From Teratosphaeria epicoccoides (taxonomy: Eukaryota > Ascomycota > Dothideomycetes > Mycosphaerellales > Teratosphaeriaceae), in contig JADDMT010000133.1 in the NCBI GenBank assembly GCA_021401465.1, positions 1 to 64,000 of the forward strand: a DNA stretch of 64,000 nucleotides. Reading direction: 5' to 3'. The number at the start of each line of letters is the position of its first letter. Position 1 is the first letter of the stretch. A program made the position numbers and the translations under genes. Positions 43,716-54,752 of this stretch are shown here, one piece after another. Below the pieces are notes generated by a model. The model ran no database searches, had not been told where the DNA came from, and saw only the letters and a list, made by a program, of their open reading frames with translations.

Positions 43716-43905
43716 AGGCTTGGTTATAGATAAGATGTTATTAGAGCGGAGAAGAGACAGGAGGGAGGTTACATGTTGTTAGAGGACGAGTGAGAGAGAG
43801 GGGGTTAGGCCCGGTTACTAGTAACATGTTATCAGAGAGGAGAAGAGAAGAAAGAGAGGTTCAATGTTGTCAGAGGAGAAGTAGGGGTAGGAGAGAGAGA
43901 GGGGG
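43585..43905. repeat. Three tandem ~105-bp GA-rich repeats with a (GA)n tract
   Basis: Units near 43,590, 43,695 and 43,795 share GAGAGAGAGGGTTA followed by CGGTTA and a GAGAAGAGACAG/GAAGAGAGGTT block. The copy boundary at 43,685-43,712 is a pure GA microsatellite. Further GA tracts occur at 44,057-44,103. No gene is present between 43,207 and 44,175. Confidence 0.75.
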
Positions 43906-44175
43906 AGAATATCGTAGATATAAATGCTACGTCTGGTTGTATCTAATTGCGTCTTCAGAGGGTTTTTCCGACATCTAGGCGGCAAGGTAGAGGCGGGAAG
44001 ATAGAAGAGGAGAGCAAGAGATGGTTCTAGCTTAGGGATTCTCAGCGAGTCTGCGTAATAGAGAGAGAGAGAGAGAGGAGGAGTAAGTAAGAGAGAGAGA
44101 GAAGCAACGACACAACACCATGACCGTCATTGATGCCCCTCCGGGTCGTCAATCCCTCCCCCCTCCTTCTCACTC

Positions 44176-46752
44176 TCACTCCCCCAGCCCACCCATCTCC
44201 ACCAAACCCCCGACCACCTCCATCACCTTCTCCGCCCTCGTGACATCCCGGCTGCGCCGCAACCACGCGCGCCCCGTCGCGTCGCCCTCCAACAACAACT
44301 CCTCCACCAGCGTGCGCGCCCACGTCGCAAACAGCCGTCGCTGCAGCTGGGAGGCACCCCGCCGCGCCTCCTGCTTGCTTCCCGCGACCGCGTCCGTTTT
44401 CTCCAGCAGGAGGGGACGTTGCAACTCGCCGACTCGGCGCTGCAGATGCTCGAGCTGCGCCCGCTGCGTCTGCACGATTTCCTCTTGGCGCTGGGTCTCT
44501 GCCTGGAGGTCGGAGACTTGCACCTCCCAGGTCTGCGCTGCGTGCCGGCGCTCTCGAAGTTCGGCGTGGGCTTTTTCGAGCTCGTCCGCGGCCCATTGAG
44601 CGGACGCTTCGGCTTCCGCGCCGTCTCGGGCGTACTGGGCTCTTTGGGCCTGGAGATCGCGACGGAGCTTTTGCGCTTCGTCTTGGAGGTGGCGGATCGA
44701 GTCGTCTTGGGTTGAGGATGGAGTTGTATGAGTGGTTCTCTGGCGCCGCTGTTCCTGCTCGTATTGCGTCTTGATGGCTTGGAGCTCCTGGTCTTTGGTG
44801 TCGAGCTCGTGGTGGAAGTGCGAGACTTGGCTTCGGAGCTGGCTGAGCGTGTGTTCTTGGCTCTCGTGATGCTGCATGACGGCCTTGTGCTTTGCTGTCA
44901 TCGTTTGCTGCTCCTGCGCATGCTGGGCCTCTCTGGCTTGCAGCTCGCGGTCTTTGGCCTGGACGTCAGCCTGCAGTTGATTGAGAGCATGGAGTTGGCC
45001 ATCTGAGCTGATGACATACTGACGATGAAGCTCCTCCACAGCTTGCTGGTGCTTCTGCAACTCTTGCACCCGCTGTGCCTCGGTCGCTTCAAGCTGCTGG
45101 TGGCCTCTCCCGACTTCAGCACGAAGCTGGGTGAGGATGTTAGATCCGGCGTCCAGCCTCGACTGCATTTCCTGCAAGCGGTCTGTCCGATCGTGGAGGT
45201 CGTGGTCCTTCTTTCCCACCTCTGCTTGGAGCCGTACAACTTCCTGCTGCAATTCGTCCACAGTCTTCAGCCTCGTCAAGACATTTTGATGCTCCGCCTG
45301 CATGTCCTTCAACTCGGCTTCACTAACCCGCAACTGGCCGCCCTTGCTCTCCACCTCTCTCTGTAAACGTTCAATCTCGTCCCGCAATTGCCCGACAGCC
45401 TGTACGTGTTGGCTGTGAGCGTCCCGAAGCACCTCCTCCCTCCTAGCAGCCGTGATTTCCTGTTCACGCTGGCACCAGGCCTGCTGAAAGGAGGATCTCA
45501 GATGCTCTTCGCGTTCGCGAAAAATGGCCAGCAGATCTCGCGTCCCCTGCTCCTGCTCTTGTGCTGCGGGATGCGGGGAGGGCGCTCGTTGCTGGGACAG
45601 CTGCTCTTCCCGGCTCTCCTCCTGAGCAACCTCCGCCCAGGGATCGGCCGGGTAGTCCAGCATGCCAACGTCGCCAGCCTCGTGCTTGAGTCCTGGCGAT
45701 GTCAGCATAGGACTGCCTCTGTCACGGCCGTTTGTCGGACTGTGGAGTACCTGACGGGGCTCCGGCGATGTCAACATAGGACTATACGGGCGTTGGTCGT
45801 CTGCTGCATCCTCGAGCAGTGAGCTGGGCGCGGGTGTGAGAGGGCGTGCAGATGTTGAAGGTCTGAGAGCCTGGGGCTTCGATCCTGGCGATGTCGACAC
45901 AGGGCTGCGTAATGACCTTCGTTCCGGCATGATGGGCCGTGCAGACGTCTGCGACCTCAGAGCACGTCTGTCGAGCTGCGGCAGTCGCGACGCGGCGGGC
46001 TTGTCCCGTGTGGGCCCACCAATCGATGGCGTGTGTACTGGTCCGGCTGGTGATAGCGTGTCCCGTCCGTGAATGGGTGTTGGAGGACCTGCATTGCGTT
46101 GGCAGGCTGTTGGAAGTCGAGATGGCGTTGGAGGTGGCGAGGGCTTGGCGACAGGGGACGGTATGACAGGCGATGGGGGAGATGTGTCATCCAGTCTGTT
46201 GGGAGGTTCAACGCCGATCGTTGCACCGCCAGTCTCCGACGCTGGGACCAGAGCACCAGCGCGATCACGAGTCGCCGGCTGCGATGCACCCGCGTCCCAT
46301 TGCCCGCAAAGCTCGCCAGCCTCCTTGCAAGTCAACCTCTCCTCCTTCTTGTGAAGACGACTGATGGCAAGGAATTGATTTCTCTTGTCCTTGCAGTACT
46401 TGGTCCTCGCATTCGCATTTGCCAACAAGGTGAGAAACGGCCTGCTTCCAAGGGTTCCGTTCCTCTCCGCCTCCAAGAAATCTTCCACCCCAGCGTCCCA
46501 CTGCCCATACGTGACACTGTCGATGACCTGGTCACGCACAAAGGCCACATCTGGACGCTTGACCTTGGAGCACACGTGGTTCCAGAAGCGGGCCCATGGC
46601 TGCTCGCCACCGGGGGTGAAGAGGGCGCTGCGGGAGTGTTCTTGGAAGATCAGCTCGAGTTGGCGACGGGTCGGGGGCGCATTGGCAGCCAGAGAGTAGG
46701 TGGAGAAGATGGAGATGATGCGCGGCCAATTGTACTGGTTTTTGGTGGACAT
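44176..46752 (-). CDS. Hypothetical long coiled-coil protein (858 aa)
   Basis: A single exon has its ATG at 46750-46752. Residues ~1-150 are ordered (MSTKNQYNWPRIISIFSTYS, then PWARFWNHVCSKVKRPDVAF). Residues ~155-400 are Pro/Ser/Thr-rich with a repeated SPMLTSP motif. Residues ~405-800 are an almost uninterrupted coiled coil, with recurrent ELQAREAQHAQEQQ and ELQAIKTQYEQEQRR type modules. The C-terminus is short and ordered. No transmembrane segment or signal peptide is apparent. The head-disordered-coil layout resembles structural or tethering proteins (myosin-tail or golgin-like by shape only), so the cellular role is open. Confidence 0.75.
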   Translation of the reverse strand: MSTKNQYNWPRIISIFSTYSLAANAPPTRRQLELIFQEHSRSALFTPGGEQPWARFWNHVCSKVKRPDVAFVRDQVIDSVTYGQWDAGVEDFLEAERNGTLGSRPFLTLLANANARTKYCKDKRNQFLAISRLHKKEERLTCKEAGELCGQWDAGASQPATRDRAGALVPASETGGATIGVEPPNRLDDTSPPSPVIPSPVAKPSPPPTPSRLPTACQRNAGPPTPIHGRDTLSPAGPVHTPSIGGPTRDKPAASRLPQLDRRALRSQTSARPIMPERRSLRSPVSTSPGSKPQALRPSTSARPLTPAPSSLLEDAADDQRPYSPMLTSPEPRQVLHSPTNGRDRGSPMLTSPGLKHEAGDVGMLDYPADPWAEVAQEESREEQLSQQRAPSPHPAAQEQEQGTRDLLAIFREREEHLRSSFQQAWCQREQEITAARREEVLRDAHSQHVQAVGQLRDEIERLQREVESKGGQLRVSEAELKDMQAEHQNVLTRLKTVDELQQEVVRLQAEVGKKDHDLHDRTDRLQEMQSRLDAGSNILTQLRAEVGRGHQQLEATEAQRVQELQKHQQAVEELHRQYVISSDGQLHALNQLQADVQAKDRELQAREAQHAQEQQTMTAKHKAVMQHHESQEHTLSQLRSQVSHFHHELDTKDQELQAIKTQYEQEQRRQRTTHTTPSSTQDDSIRHLQDEAQKLRRDLQAQRAQYARDGAEAEASAQWAADELEKAHAELRERRHAAQTWEVQVSDLQAETQRQEEIVQTQRAQLEHLQRRVGELQRPLLLEKTDAVAGSKQEARRGASQLQRRLFATWARTLVEELLLEGDATGRAWLRRSRDVTRAEKVMEVVGGLVEMGGLGE

Positions 46753-47412
46753 GGGCCGTGTGTGCTCAGGGAGAGGTCGGTGGGGGGATGTGGGGGAGGA
46801 GGAAGTAGTAGAGGGGCTGGATGCGAGGTATTTGAACGGGGCTCTCTCTGGCTTCTGCTAGAGGGAAGACGAAGGGAAACAGTTGTGAGACAGACGCATC
46901 TCTCGATGGCGCGAACATCGTGGACAGCGGGAGTGGTTGCGACAACGTGGTAGAAGGAAGACGGGGGGATGTTTGTGAGACATGACCTGACGACGCAGCT
47001 TTGTCTGGATGTGCATTAATTGTTGATTGTTGCTTGTTGATTGATGATTGTTGATTGTTGGTTGATGATTGTTGACTGTGTGGGCGGTGATTGTCAGGGC
47101 GGGCGCTGTAGGAGATGTCAACGCGCGTGACTCATGCATGGTGGTGGTGACGGATGGAGAAGAAGCCCGCAGCATCACCGGGCCACCAGAGCGGGATCAG
47201 CCGCCGAGCTTGGCGCACAATCGAGGCCGGATTGAAATTGAGGCGTCTTGGCAGCAGGAGCACTATCTCCATTAATCGTTCAAAACAAACCCAGGTAAAA
47301 TCATTAATCCAACTAAAATCATCCCAAAAAGCAATCGAAACAATCCCATCTCGCCTTCCCCCCGCCCCCCCGCCCCCCCAACCCCCGCTTCTCTCTCCCT
47401 CCCACTCTCCCT
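46753..47412. other. Intergenic region
   Basis: This holds the upstream region of the 858-aa gene, with a TTGATTGTTG-type simple repeat at about 47,018-47,085. A C-rich pyrimidine tract at 47,350-47,385 lies just past the 3' end of the next gene. I see no coding trace. Confidence 0.45.
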
Positions 47413-48583
47413 TCACCTCACCATCCACTCCCTCCCCTGTCGCCGAACCAACTGCTCCAGTCCTCCCCGAACCGTGCCCACGAACCGCTGCGCCATCCGC
47501 AAGTCGATCCTCACACTTGTCGCATCTCCGCCCTTCGCAGCATCATCCAGACTTCGATTGAGGTGGCGCACGCAGTGGCGCATGGCGATCCGGACCTAGA
47601 CATACAGCGCGGGGTTAGGATGATCGAAGATCGGGGCATGCAGCGTCGGTGACAAAGGTGTTCATGTAGGGGGGGCTGAGGGGTTCAGTGAGCGGGTAGG
47701 GTTTCTGGGGGACGCAAGGGGACTTTCTGTGTGGTGAGTAGGCAGGGGGTGCTCAGAAGAAATAACACGCCGCCACCACGGCTGAGGCGATCAGCAGGAA
47801 TTCTCGGGTATGACTTACCCGCTGGCGGAGCTCGTCGTCCGTCGTGTCGTCTTCGTCTTCGTCCTTGGCTTCGGAGGTAGGAGCGGGGGTGGGAGCTGCT
47901 ACTTCAATCTGCGACTCGTCGCCCGGCGCCTCACGCTCGGCGGGTTCAGCACCCGCAGGGCCCTCTGGCTCCGCCGCATCCCCACCGCAGACCATCTCCT
48001 GCACGCTGTTAGCACGCGTCTCACTCTGCTTACCCTCAGACGGCCCGGCCTGCTCGGCAGGGTCAGCGGAGCCTCCCTCTCGCCATCCCGGCACGACCTG
48101 CGTCTGCACCACCTCACCGATCCTCCGCGCATGCTCCGCCCGCACCTCCCTCTGCGTCCCGGCCACCAACCCCGCGACCCAGCGCTTCGCCCGGGCGTCC
48201 AGCTCCTCCATCGTCGCCTCCCTCGGCGTGCTCTCGAGGAACCTGCGGATATCTCGCAGCGAAGGGGTCGAGAACCCGGGTGACGCTGGCGGAGGCGCGA
48301 GACGCTGCGCCCTCCGGCTGATCCGGAGCGCGTCGAGCTCGTCGAGGCGCGCAGACGCCCGTGCTTCGCGGGCCGCGGCTGTCTCGGTCGCGACGGGCGC
48401 TGCTGGGCGCAGGCACGGGGGTAGTGGGAGCGTCTTGCGGATTTGGACAGGGACCGCGTAGTAGTCGAGCACGTCTCCTGCCTCTGCGGCGGTCTTGGTG
48501 CGGTCGTAGCAGGGCTTTGGGTTGGGGAAGGGGGCTTGAGGGCCCTCGGCGGCGAGTTGGTCCCGCACGTGTTGGGAAACCAT
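47413..48583 (-). CDS. Hypothetical protein, three-exon model (332 aa)
   Basis: Start ATG 48581-48583. Exon 1 is 48583-47819. A consensus donor GTAAGT (47818-47813) then opens a 114-nt intron ending CCCCCAG at 47705. Exon 2 is 47704-47654 (17 codons). Intron 2 (58 nt) has a CTAAC branch site and a GTCTAG acceptor at 47596, but a weak GTCACC donor. Exon 3 is 47595-47413 (VRIAMRHCVRHLNRSLDDAA onward). Phases agree and the joined C-terminus is coherent. Unspliced, the frame instead ends at 47753 in a hydrophobic FLLIASAVVAACYFF tail. Residues ~1-60 and the last 75 look ordered; the middle is Ala/Glu/Pro-rich with an acidic patch. Function unknown. Confidence 0.62.
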
Positions 48584-48589
48584 GTTGGG

Positions 48590-48622
48590 CTGTGGTTGGT
48601 TGTGGTTGGTTGTGGTTGGTTG
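48590..48622. repeat. Short TGTGGTTGGT tandem repeat in the 5' leader
   Basis: About three copies of a 10-bp unit lie immediately upstream of the start codon of the gene at 47,413-48,583, within its presumed 5' untranslated region. Confidence 0.7.
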
Positions 48623-48727
48623 TCGCTCGATCTGTTGTGGCAATAGATCAAGTCTGAGTGTGCAATGAAGTGTGTGTGTGTTCTGCGGAAAGAAGAAGGA
48701 GGGCCTGGAAGCAAGATGGACAGAGAT

Positions 48728-48735
48728 CTTTATAA
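48728..48735 (-). promoter_or_regulatory. Probable TATA box (TTATAAAG)
   Basis: TTATAAAG on the minus strand lies about 145 bp upstream of the ATG at 48583. Spacing and sequence fit a fungal core promoter; no other element could be confirmed. Confidence 0.45.
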
Positions 48736-48739
48736 CCAC

Positions 48740-49660
48740 GGAGACACAACTTGAGACTATGCGATTGTCGGTTGCTTGCTCGCGCTCACAAACGATTGAA
48801 AGATCGCTTGAACCAGAATGCGATTGCTTCGAAGTCTTTGTTCTCTGTTCTGCTTGCGCATGTACGGACGAGAGCCGCGCACACAGCCGCCGGGACAATG
48901 ACCTGCCTGTCAATGTGAAGATGGCTCAACAACACCTCCATTGTACGGACAATCCATCGCCCCTCTCTTTGACGCCCTCATCGCACATTCGCTTCGCGCG
49001 ACAAAGTCTTCACAACATCTCCACCTCAACAAGGTCCATCCATCGACGAGACACAGCAGTCGTCCCCCGGACGAATGTGACAACCCGCTTTGTCTGGTGA
49101 AGCCACTGACCGGCTGGTGACCTCCCGACAAGGACCACGATACACCTGTTGCTGCTGCGCGTGCACCAAAGTCTCTCGCGAGACTGGGACCCAGCAGGCA
49201 GGAGTCCCCGACTCTTTCTTGCTCGTCGGGTCGTGCAGCTGAGGATCTTAACCTCTGGTCTCCGTAATTTTATCAAATGCAAATGGGTCAATGGCTGTCT
49301 GTGGACCCTGATGCCCGTACAGCTTTCTGAAAGGCAACACATCGCGTCCCTGGCTTTCGCGAGTGCGGCTGAAAGAAGAGTTGTGAATGATCTCCAACAA
49401 CGCATTGCTTTCGCTCATGGTTGATCGCAGGCATAGCCCCTTTGGGCATTCACCTGTTAGTGTCACATTGTCGCCCTTCAAGATTCTATGCAACAGCAAC
49501 GGGGCCGGCGTACACTTTCCTGTGGGATCGGTCCCGCGTGAGGCATCTGCTGCCATATTGCTGTTGCCCTCGATATGCGTGGTACACTCATCCCTCCCAA
49601 CGTCCATGGTGGGACTCGATGTCCACGTCGGAACAACAATGCCCCACTCCTCACCTTTCC
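48740..49660. other. Intergenic region with no supported gene
   Basis: Several short open stretches exist on both strands, but none has a coding signature. It probably contains the distal promoter of the gene at 47,413-48,583 and the 3' end of the next minus-strand gene. Confidence 0.45.
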
Positions 49661-49662
49661 TT

Positions 49663-51425
49663 CTACCTCTGGCGATCGAGGAAGGTCCCCATGTCCTCCC
49701 CTCTGCCCAACGGCCTGCTATTCCTCTCCAGCGTGTTGATTTCCGACGCCCTACCACTCACCGACGGCCTAATACTTCCTGACAGCCTATCACTCCCAGA
49801 CGACCTGCTGGTGCCCTGCACAGAAATACCTGCAGCCTTACTGGAGGAGCTGTGAGACTTGCTGCTGCTCGCAGCAGCAGAAGACCGAGCAACAGCGGAC
49901 GTCTTTTCTTTCTTCTTCTTCTCGCCGTTAGCCGACGCAGAATGGGTGCTTGGATGAGGTTGGCGGGCGGTCGAGGGCTGCAGCGACGACTGTGACTGTG
50001 ACTTTGACTGGAGTGACGATTGGCTCGGGACCCGCCTCAGCTCGGGCGGAGTGCTGGAGTCAGGTGGTGGCTGCTGGCGAGCCGATGACGTCGGCAGTGG
50101 AGGGTATGACACCTCGTTCCTCTTCTGGGTCTGCGTCGTCTCCGGAGCATTGCTAGGCACTGCTGCCGACGGCGGCACTGTAAAGGGTGATCTGTTCTGG
50201 ATCCGCCTCACCTCTGCTGGTACCGACATGAAAGAGGCTCGAGGGAAAGGATCGTCGTGCTGCCGGTGGATGCTGCTGCGGCTGCGACCCCGCAGAAGTT
50301 TCGCGGCAGCGGACGAATGGCTTGTCGGCTCGAGAGTTGCCAACGCGCAAGAGGTGCCAGAACAATTGTTTGGCGCTGGCGCAGCAGAATACCCATGCGA
50401 TACTTCAGCCTGCGAAGTCGGCTGAGCCATAGCGCTTGGCATGGCAGCATCACTCCCATGGCCGTCAGCCAGTCCACCAGCGTTTTGCACTTCCGCATCG
50501 TGCGGAGCACCCGCATCGGTCTTTCCCATCTCCTTTCCTCCGTGCTCCTCTCCCGCCTTAATACAACCAGCATCGTCATCATCACCATCATCCTGTCCAT
50601 CTTCATCACTCTCACCCAGCCTCTCGTCAAATCTACGTCACTATTAGCCTCTCTCACCAAGCAAAAACAAAAAGACAGAGGTCTGAAAACCTACAGACAC
50701 CATGCCATCAACAACCCCCTGCACGTCTCCTCATGCGTCCCACCCTCCACTAGCCTTTTCACTAGCATTGGAATCTCTCCACCGCCTCCCATGTCCATGG
50801 CCGCAAGGACTGCGTCTCTCATATTCGCGGAGGATTCCACGGCGAGGAGCCGAGAGATCAATGCCAAGGCGTCGTCGACAGCGTCTCCAGTTTCTTCGTC
50901 TCTGGTAGACAAGGCGATGATAAGGTTCTCGATGTCTTCTCGAGACGGGAGTGGCCGGGTATGGACGATTGGGCTTTGAACGCGCTGATTGTCGTCGCTC
51001 TTCTGGGCCGCCGAACTGGGGTTGGTCGGGACATCCGGCGTCGCGAGACAGGCATTGAGGTCGGCAACGACACTGGTGACAAAGCTGTCAAGGGTCTTGG
51101 TGACTGCATCGCTTGAATAGCGGGTCAAGATCTCCTTGAAGCCCTCATCCAAGCTCGACCTCGCCGGCACAGCTCCACTCGGACGAAGAGGCGTGACAGA
51201 ATCAAAAAGAGCCGGTAAGTCACGAGCCGAAGAAGCACGGAGATTCTTCGACCGACTCCTCGCGTTACCAGCAGAAAACTGCGATCTCGTACCTCCTTCG
51301 GGCGTCATGGAAGAGGCGGAGCGATTAGCGCGCCGGTAGGCGACGCGGTCAGCAATGCGTTGAAGCGTGCGCTCAGTTTCGTGGGAGTGGTCGGAGTGAT
51401 GTGGTGGGGGCGGTAGGGAAGACAT
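49663..51425 (-). CDS. Hypothetical Ser/Pro-rich protein, two exons (about 566 aa)
   Basis: Exon 1 is 51425-50695, starting MSSLPPPPHHSDHSH. The frame would stop at 50691, but a GTAGGT donor at 50694, a GGCTAATAG branch region and a GACGTAG acceptor give a 62-nt intron (50694-50633). Splicing joins MAWCL to FDERLGESDEDGQDDGDDDD and on to a second frame ending at 49663. Residues ~90-240 of exon 1 look helical (FKEILTRYSSDAVTKTLDSF, then REDIENLIIALSTRDEETGD). Exon 2 is disordered, with Ser-, Gln- and Lys-rich tracts. The exon phases agree. No known domain, signal peptide or membrane segment is seen. Confidence 0.65.
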
Positions 51426-52935
51426 CTTGGTTTGGGTTGTTCTGGAACGTGCCTCTAAAGGTGATTACTTGGAAGCAGGCGTCAGCATCTTTCAGCAGCT
51501 ATCATCAGCCCAACGACAAGGTGTCTAGCATAACCCCACGTGCGTTCTTGAGGCGCACAGGGAACGCTGTCGTAGATTGGCCGTATGCCGGCGAGTGGGA
51601 ATCAGAAGACTGATGATCGTGAAGACGTACGCATCTGATATCTATTACCATTTCCTCCAAAGACCAGCCCGGCCTACCTGTTGGGATCAAGCTGTCAGTG
51701 TTCGATGGGTTTGATGTGTGTGGCACCTGAGGTGCGTAGCCTCCGTTGTTGTGGGGTCACCTGTCCGTCTGTTCGTCGAACGTGGACCAAACGAGTCTTA
51801 ACAATCCACGCAAAGGGACAGGAAGGAAGAGAGACAGAGAGGAAGACAGAGACAGTAAGGTCAGTAGAGTCCAAACCGAGATTCCATGCATGCATGTACC
51901 GCGCGAGCACTCCCTGCAACAAATTTCAGCGTCTGCAAACGAGAGGCCCGAGCAAGCAAATCTCAGACCAGCACATCGAAACCGAACCGAACCGAACACC
52001 CGGATGATCCAAGCGAGGCGGCTCGATGTAGCATCATGAGCATGACCCGGGGGGACCGGTACCGACAGAGTGGTGGAGGCATGAGCATGACCCGGGCCAC
52101 CGGTACCGACGGGATGGTGGAGGAAAGGGTCCTCATCCACGCTTGGCCAGCCTGCAGCACACACTACCGTCCCTTGAGTCGCCGGCTGTGGTATAGCCAT
52201 GACGCCGAGACGAGTTGTGGCAGTTCCGAGAGGCTTCCGTTTCTGGCACACCCTGGCAGATGGCGAGAGATGGATGCACGAGAGTAGCCAGCAGATAGTG
52301 TGGGTGCAGGGTCGTGAACGTGCGTGTGTAGGGCCGCTACCGTCCGTCTATGCTTTCCGAGCGGGCCTGCTCGTAATGTCCGCCCGAACCCTGGCGTGTT
52401 TCAATGACGCAGCGGGAGCAGTGCGTAGGTAGACACAAAGATGGACGCGAATGGTTAGGGTATGGCGAGGTGTGTGTGGCTTTGATGGGATATGCAGCGG
52501 GCCCTGAGGTACGTTCTGATTATGTGTTGTGGGAGCTTGGACCTCTCGGTCAATAGTGCTACCGACACCGCATCAGTGAGTGCCGGGCGGACCGATCGCG
52601 ACGGGACGTCGGGACGACCCCTCCGCTCACCCATTCACCCGATGATCCTGAGTTCGACGAGCCACTCACGTGCGTCCATCTTGGCGAGCTTACATTCCCT
52701 CGTCTACAGCATCGTCAGAAGTGGGCGTGCATCAACCAGACTCCATGCCTCAGTCTGATGGAAGGATGGTCGCTCTCTGAAGCCACGTCAAGACGACACA
52801 TTCACTGTGGTCTCGCGGTAGGTCGACGAGAGGAGTGATCGGACCGAGTCGCCGCAAACCGCCTCCCATTAAAGGTCTTACTCGCCTACACTGACACATA
52901 CAAGAGAGAAGTCTCCGCCTGCTCGTCCGCCCTTC
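51426..52935. other. Intergenic region with a 45-bp tandem duplication
   Basis: Copies at 52036-52080 and 52081-52123 both begin ATGAGCATGACCCGGG and contain ACCGGTACCGAC. Open stretches on both strands (for example 51,757-52,251 minus) lack coding character. No gene is supported. Confidence 0.5.
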
Positions 52936-53844
52936 TCAAGAAGCTCCGCAGGCTTGACGCGCCTCCAGCTCCTGCACCTGACGGACGAGATGGTGGATCA
53001 ACACAAGCGCCTGCGACAGCTGCACCTGCAAAGCCGCCGCTTGATCGGTGTCCTCACGCTTGATGGTGGTGACCGTCTTCGCCAGCGCGCCGGTCGAAGT
53101 CTTGCTCGGCGTGAGAGCGTAGGTGCGCATCGGCTCGAGGTCGCGGCTGTCCCACTGCTGACACTGGAGGTCGGCGACTTCGGCGAGGAGCTTGGTAGCA
53201 CCCGCCTTGGTACCTGGGGTTTGGTCAGCACCCACCACAATGGACCGACGGAAGGACAGCGGGCGGCGTACCCGGGATCTTGTGCTCTACTCTCATTTTC
53301 CTCCTCGCATCATGCTCACCAACCTTCATCAACGCGTCGCGACCGTCCGCGATCTCCTGGAACTCGAGGTCCCCAACGCTCCAGTCCTCAGTCGTCGCTG
53401 CCCAACCGCCCGGCTGGATGAGTGGACCCCACTCGCTCGCGACCGCATGGCGAAGGACCCAGTCAATGACCTTCTTCATGATCGTCTTGTAGACCGCCGG
53501 GCCATATTCCTTGGGCACTCGGACCCTGTCACCAAGGTCGACCAGCTGAGCCGCCGCTGGACGGTGCGGAGCGTGGCCAGAGAGGTTGTGCTCAGCGAGG
53601 AAGAGCAAGGTGGTGGCCTTGAAGGAATCCGAGCTGAGATCGTGGTCAGTCTCATGTGCTTGCATAGGGCAGCACGGACGTACAAGCTGATCCTCTTATT
53701 GTTGAGGACCCCATTGAGGGTGAGATTCTCAAAGATGATGCGGTCCTGGGCGGTGGCGGTCAAGGTGTTGGTGTTAGTGTCAACGACTTTGGCGGGGAGG
53801 GTAGTGGTGTTGGTGAAAGCGGTAGTGCCAAACAAGGAAGCCAT
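52936..53844 (-). CDS. Hypothetical protein, three exons (266 aa)
   Basis: Start ATG 53842-53844, in the context CATAAAATGGCTTCC. Exon 1 is 53844-53684. Intron 1 is 50 nt (53683-53634: donor GTACGT, branch GACTGACC, acceptor CTCAG). Exon 2 is 53633-53272. Intron 2 is 58 nt (53271-53214: donor GTACGC, branch GCTGAC, acceptor CCCCAG). Exon 3 is 53213-52936. All phases agree, giving an uninterrupted protein. Residues ~35-180 look ordered (RIIFENLTLNGVLNNKR, KYGPAVYKTIMKK-like stretch, VIDWVLRHAVASEWGPLI). The C-terminus is a probable coiled coil (AAALQVQLSQALVLIHHLVR). Family unknown. The three-exon structure strongly supports a real gene. Confidence 0.75.
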
Positions 53845-54035
53845 TTTATGAGCAGAGCTGTTTTGGTTTGATTGGGGAGATTTTGGGTTGACGATGCGAG
53901 AAGCTGATGATGATTTGACTTGGAAAAGATTCTCGGATAAGGTGCGATTGTCGAGCGCCGCTGCTGCTAGAGAAGATGTTCGAACACGAGTGCGACGGAG
54001 AACTTCCCTCTGCCCATCAACGCGGGCTGCACATC

Positions 54036-54043
54036 TATATAGA
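54036..54043 (-). promoter_or_regulatory. Possible TATA box (CTATATAG)
   Basis: CTATATAG is its own reverse complement, so strand comes from context: it lies about 190 bp upstream of the ATG at 53844. Confidence 0.35.
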
Positions 54044-54752
54044 TGGACATCTACATGCTCACTCTCCAAACCTCCTGGCGTCAATTTACCGTCGCTGCCG
54101 TCGCCTTCAAGCGAGAACAAGCGAAACTGACCATCCCATCATACTAGTCTCTCACCAACACGCGAAATGGAACCATCTCAGCACGCGAGACTTCCCGTCC
54201 CAGTATCTTGGAGATGGACGAAGTTGCCGAATGCGCTCAATTACGAGCAAGAGATGATATCCCCTGAGCCGACGTAAGCGAAAGGGACCCTGCATCTGCT
54301 CCAGGTGATTTGGGACAAGGCGAGATGAAGCTGTCATCCCGGGTCTTGGGAAGCTCGCTTATTCTTATGTCTCGCACAAGCGAGCGTGGCGGCGGGGCGG
54401 AGTGGTGTCGAGGAAACAGCACGATCATGCACCCTTACCAGTTGCGGCAGGAAGCGCAACTGCAGCGTAATCGTGTTTGTCGCTTGACCTGGTTGCGACC
54501 CAGCTGTCTGGTTTTTCCATGTTTCAAAATCAGACATATCTTATTCGCCGATACACACAGACCTTTGATCCAATATCACCCCCGACAGCGTCCGTTAGTC
54601 GGCAATTTCATACGCGAGCCTGTGTGCTCACCGACCAGTAGACAATACAGTCAAGAAGCACCTTGACCGGTAACATTGTTCTTTGGACAGCTTCAGTACC
54701 AGACCATCCGACCGTCCTTCGCCAGCCGGCTTCGGTGTTCGACGTCACCACG

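Noticed and set aside
47844..48461. Plus-strand frame of 205 codons.
   Set aside because: It is antisense to exon 1 of the three-exon gene at 47,413-48,583, which has a better start, a TATA box and splice sites.
51757..52251. Minus-strand frame of 164 codons.
   Set aside because: Low-complexity and Ser/Leu tracts, partly formed by the 45-bp duplication; open frames also occur on the other strand.
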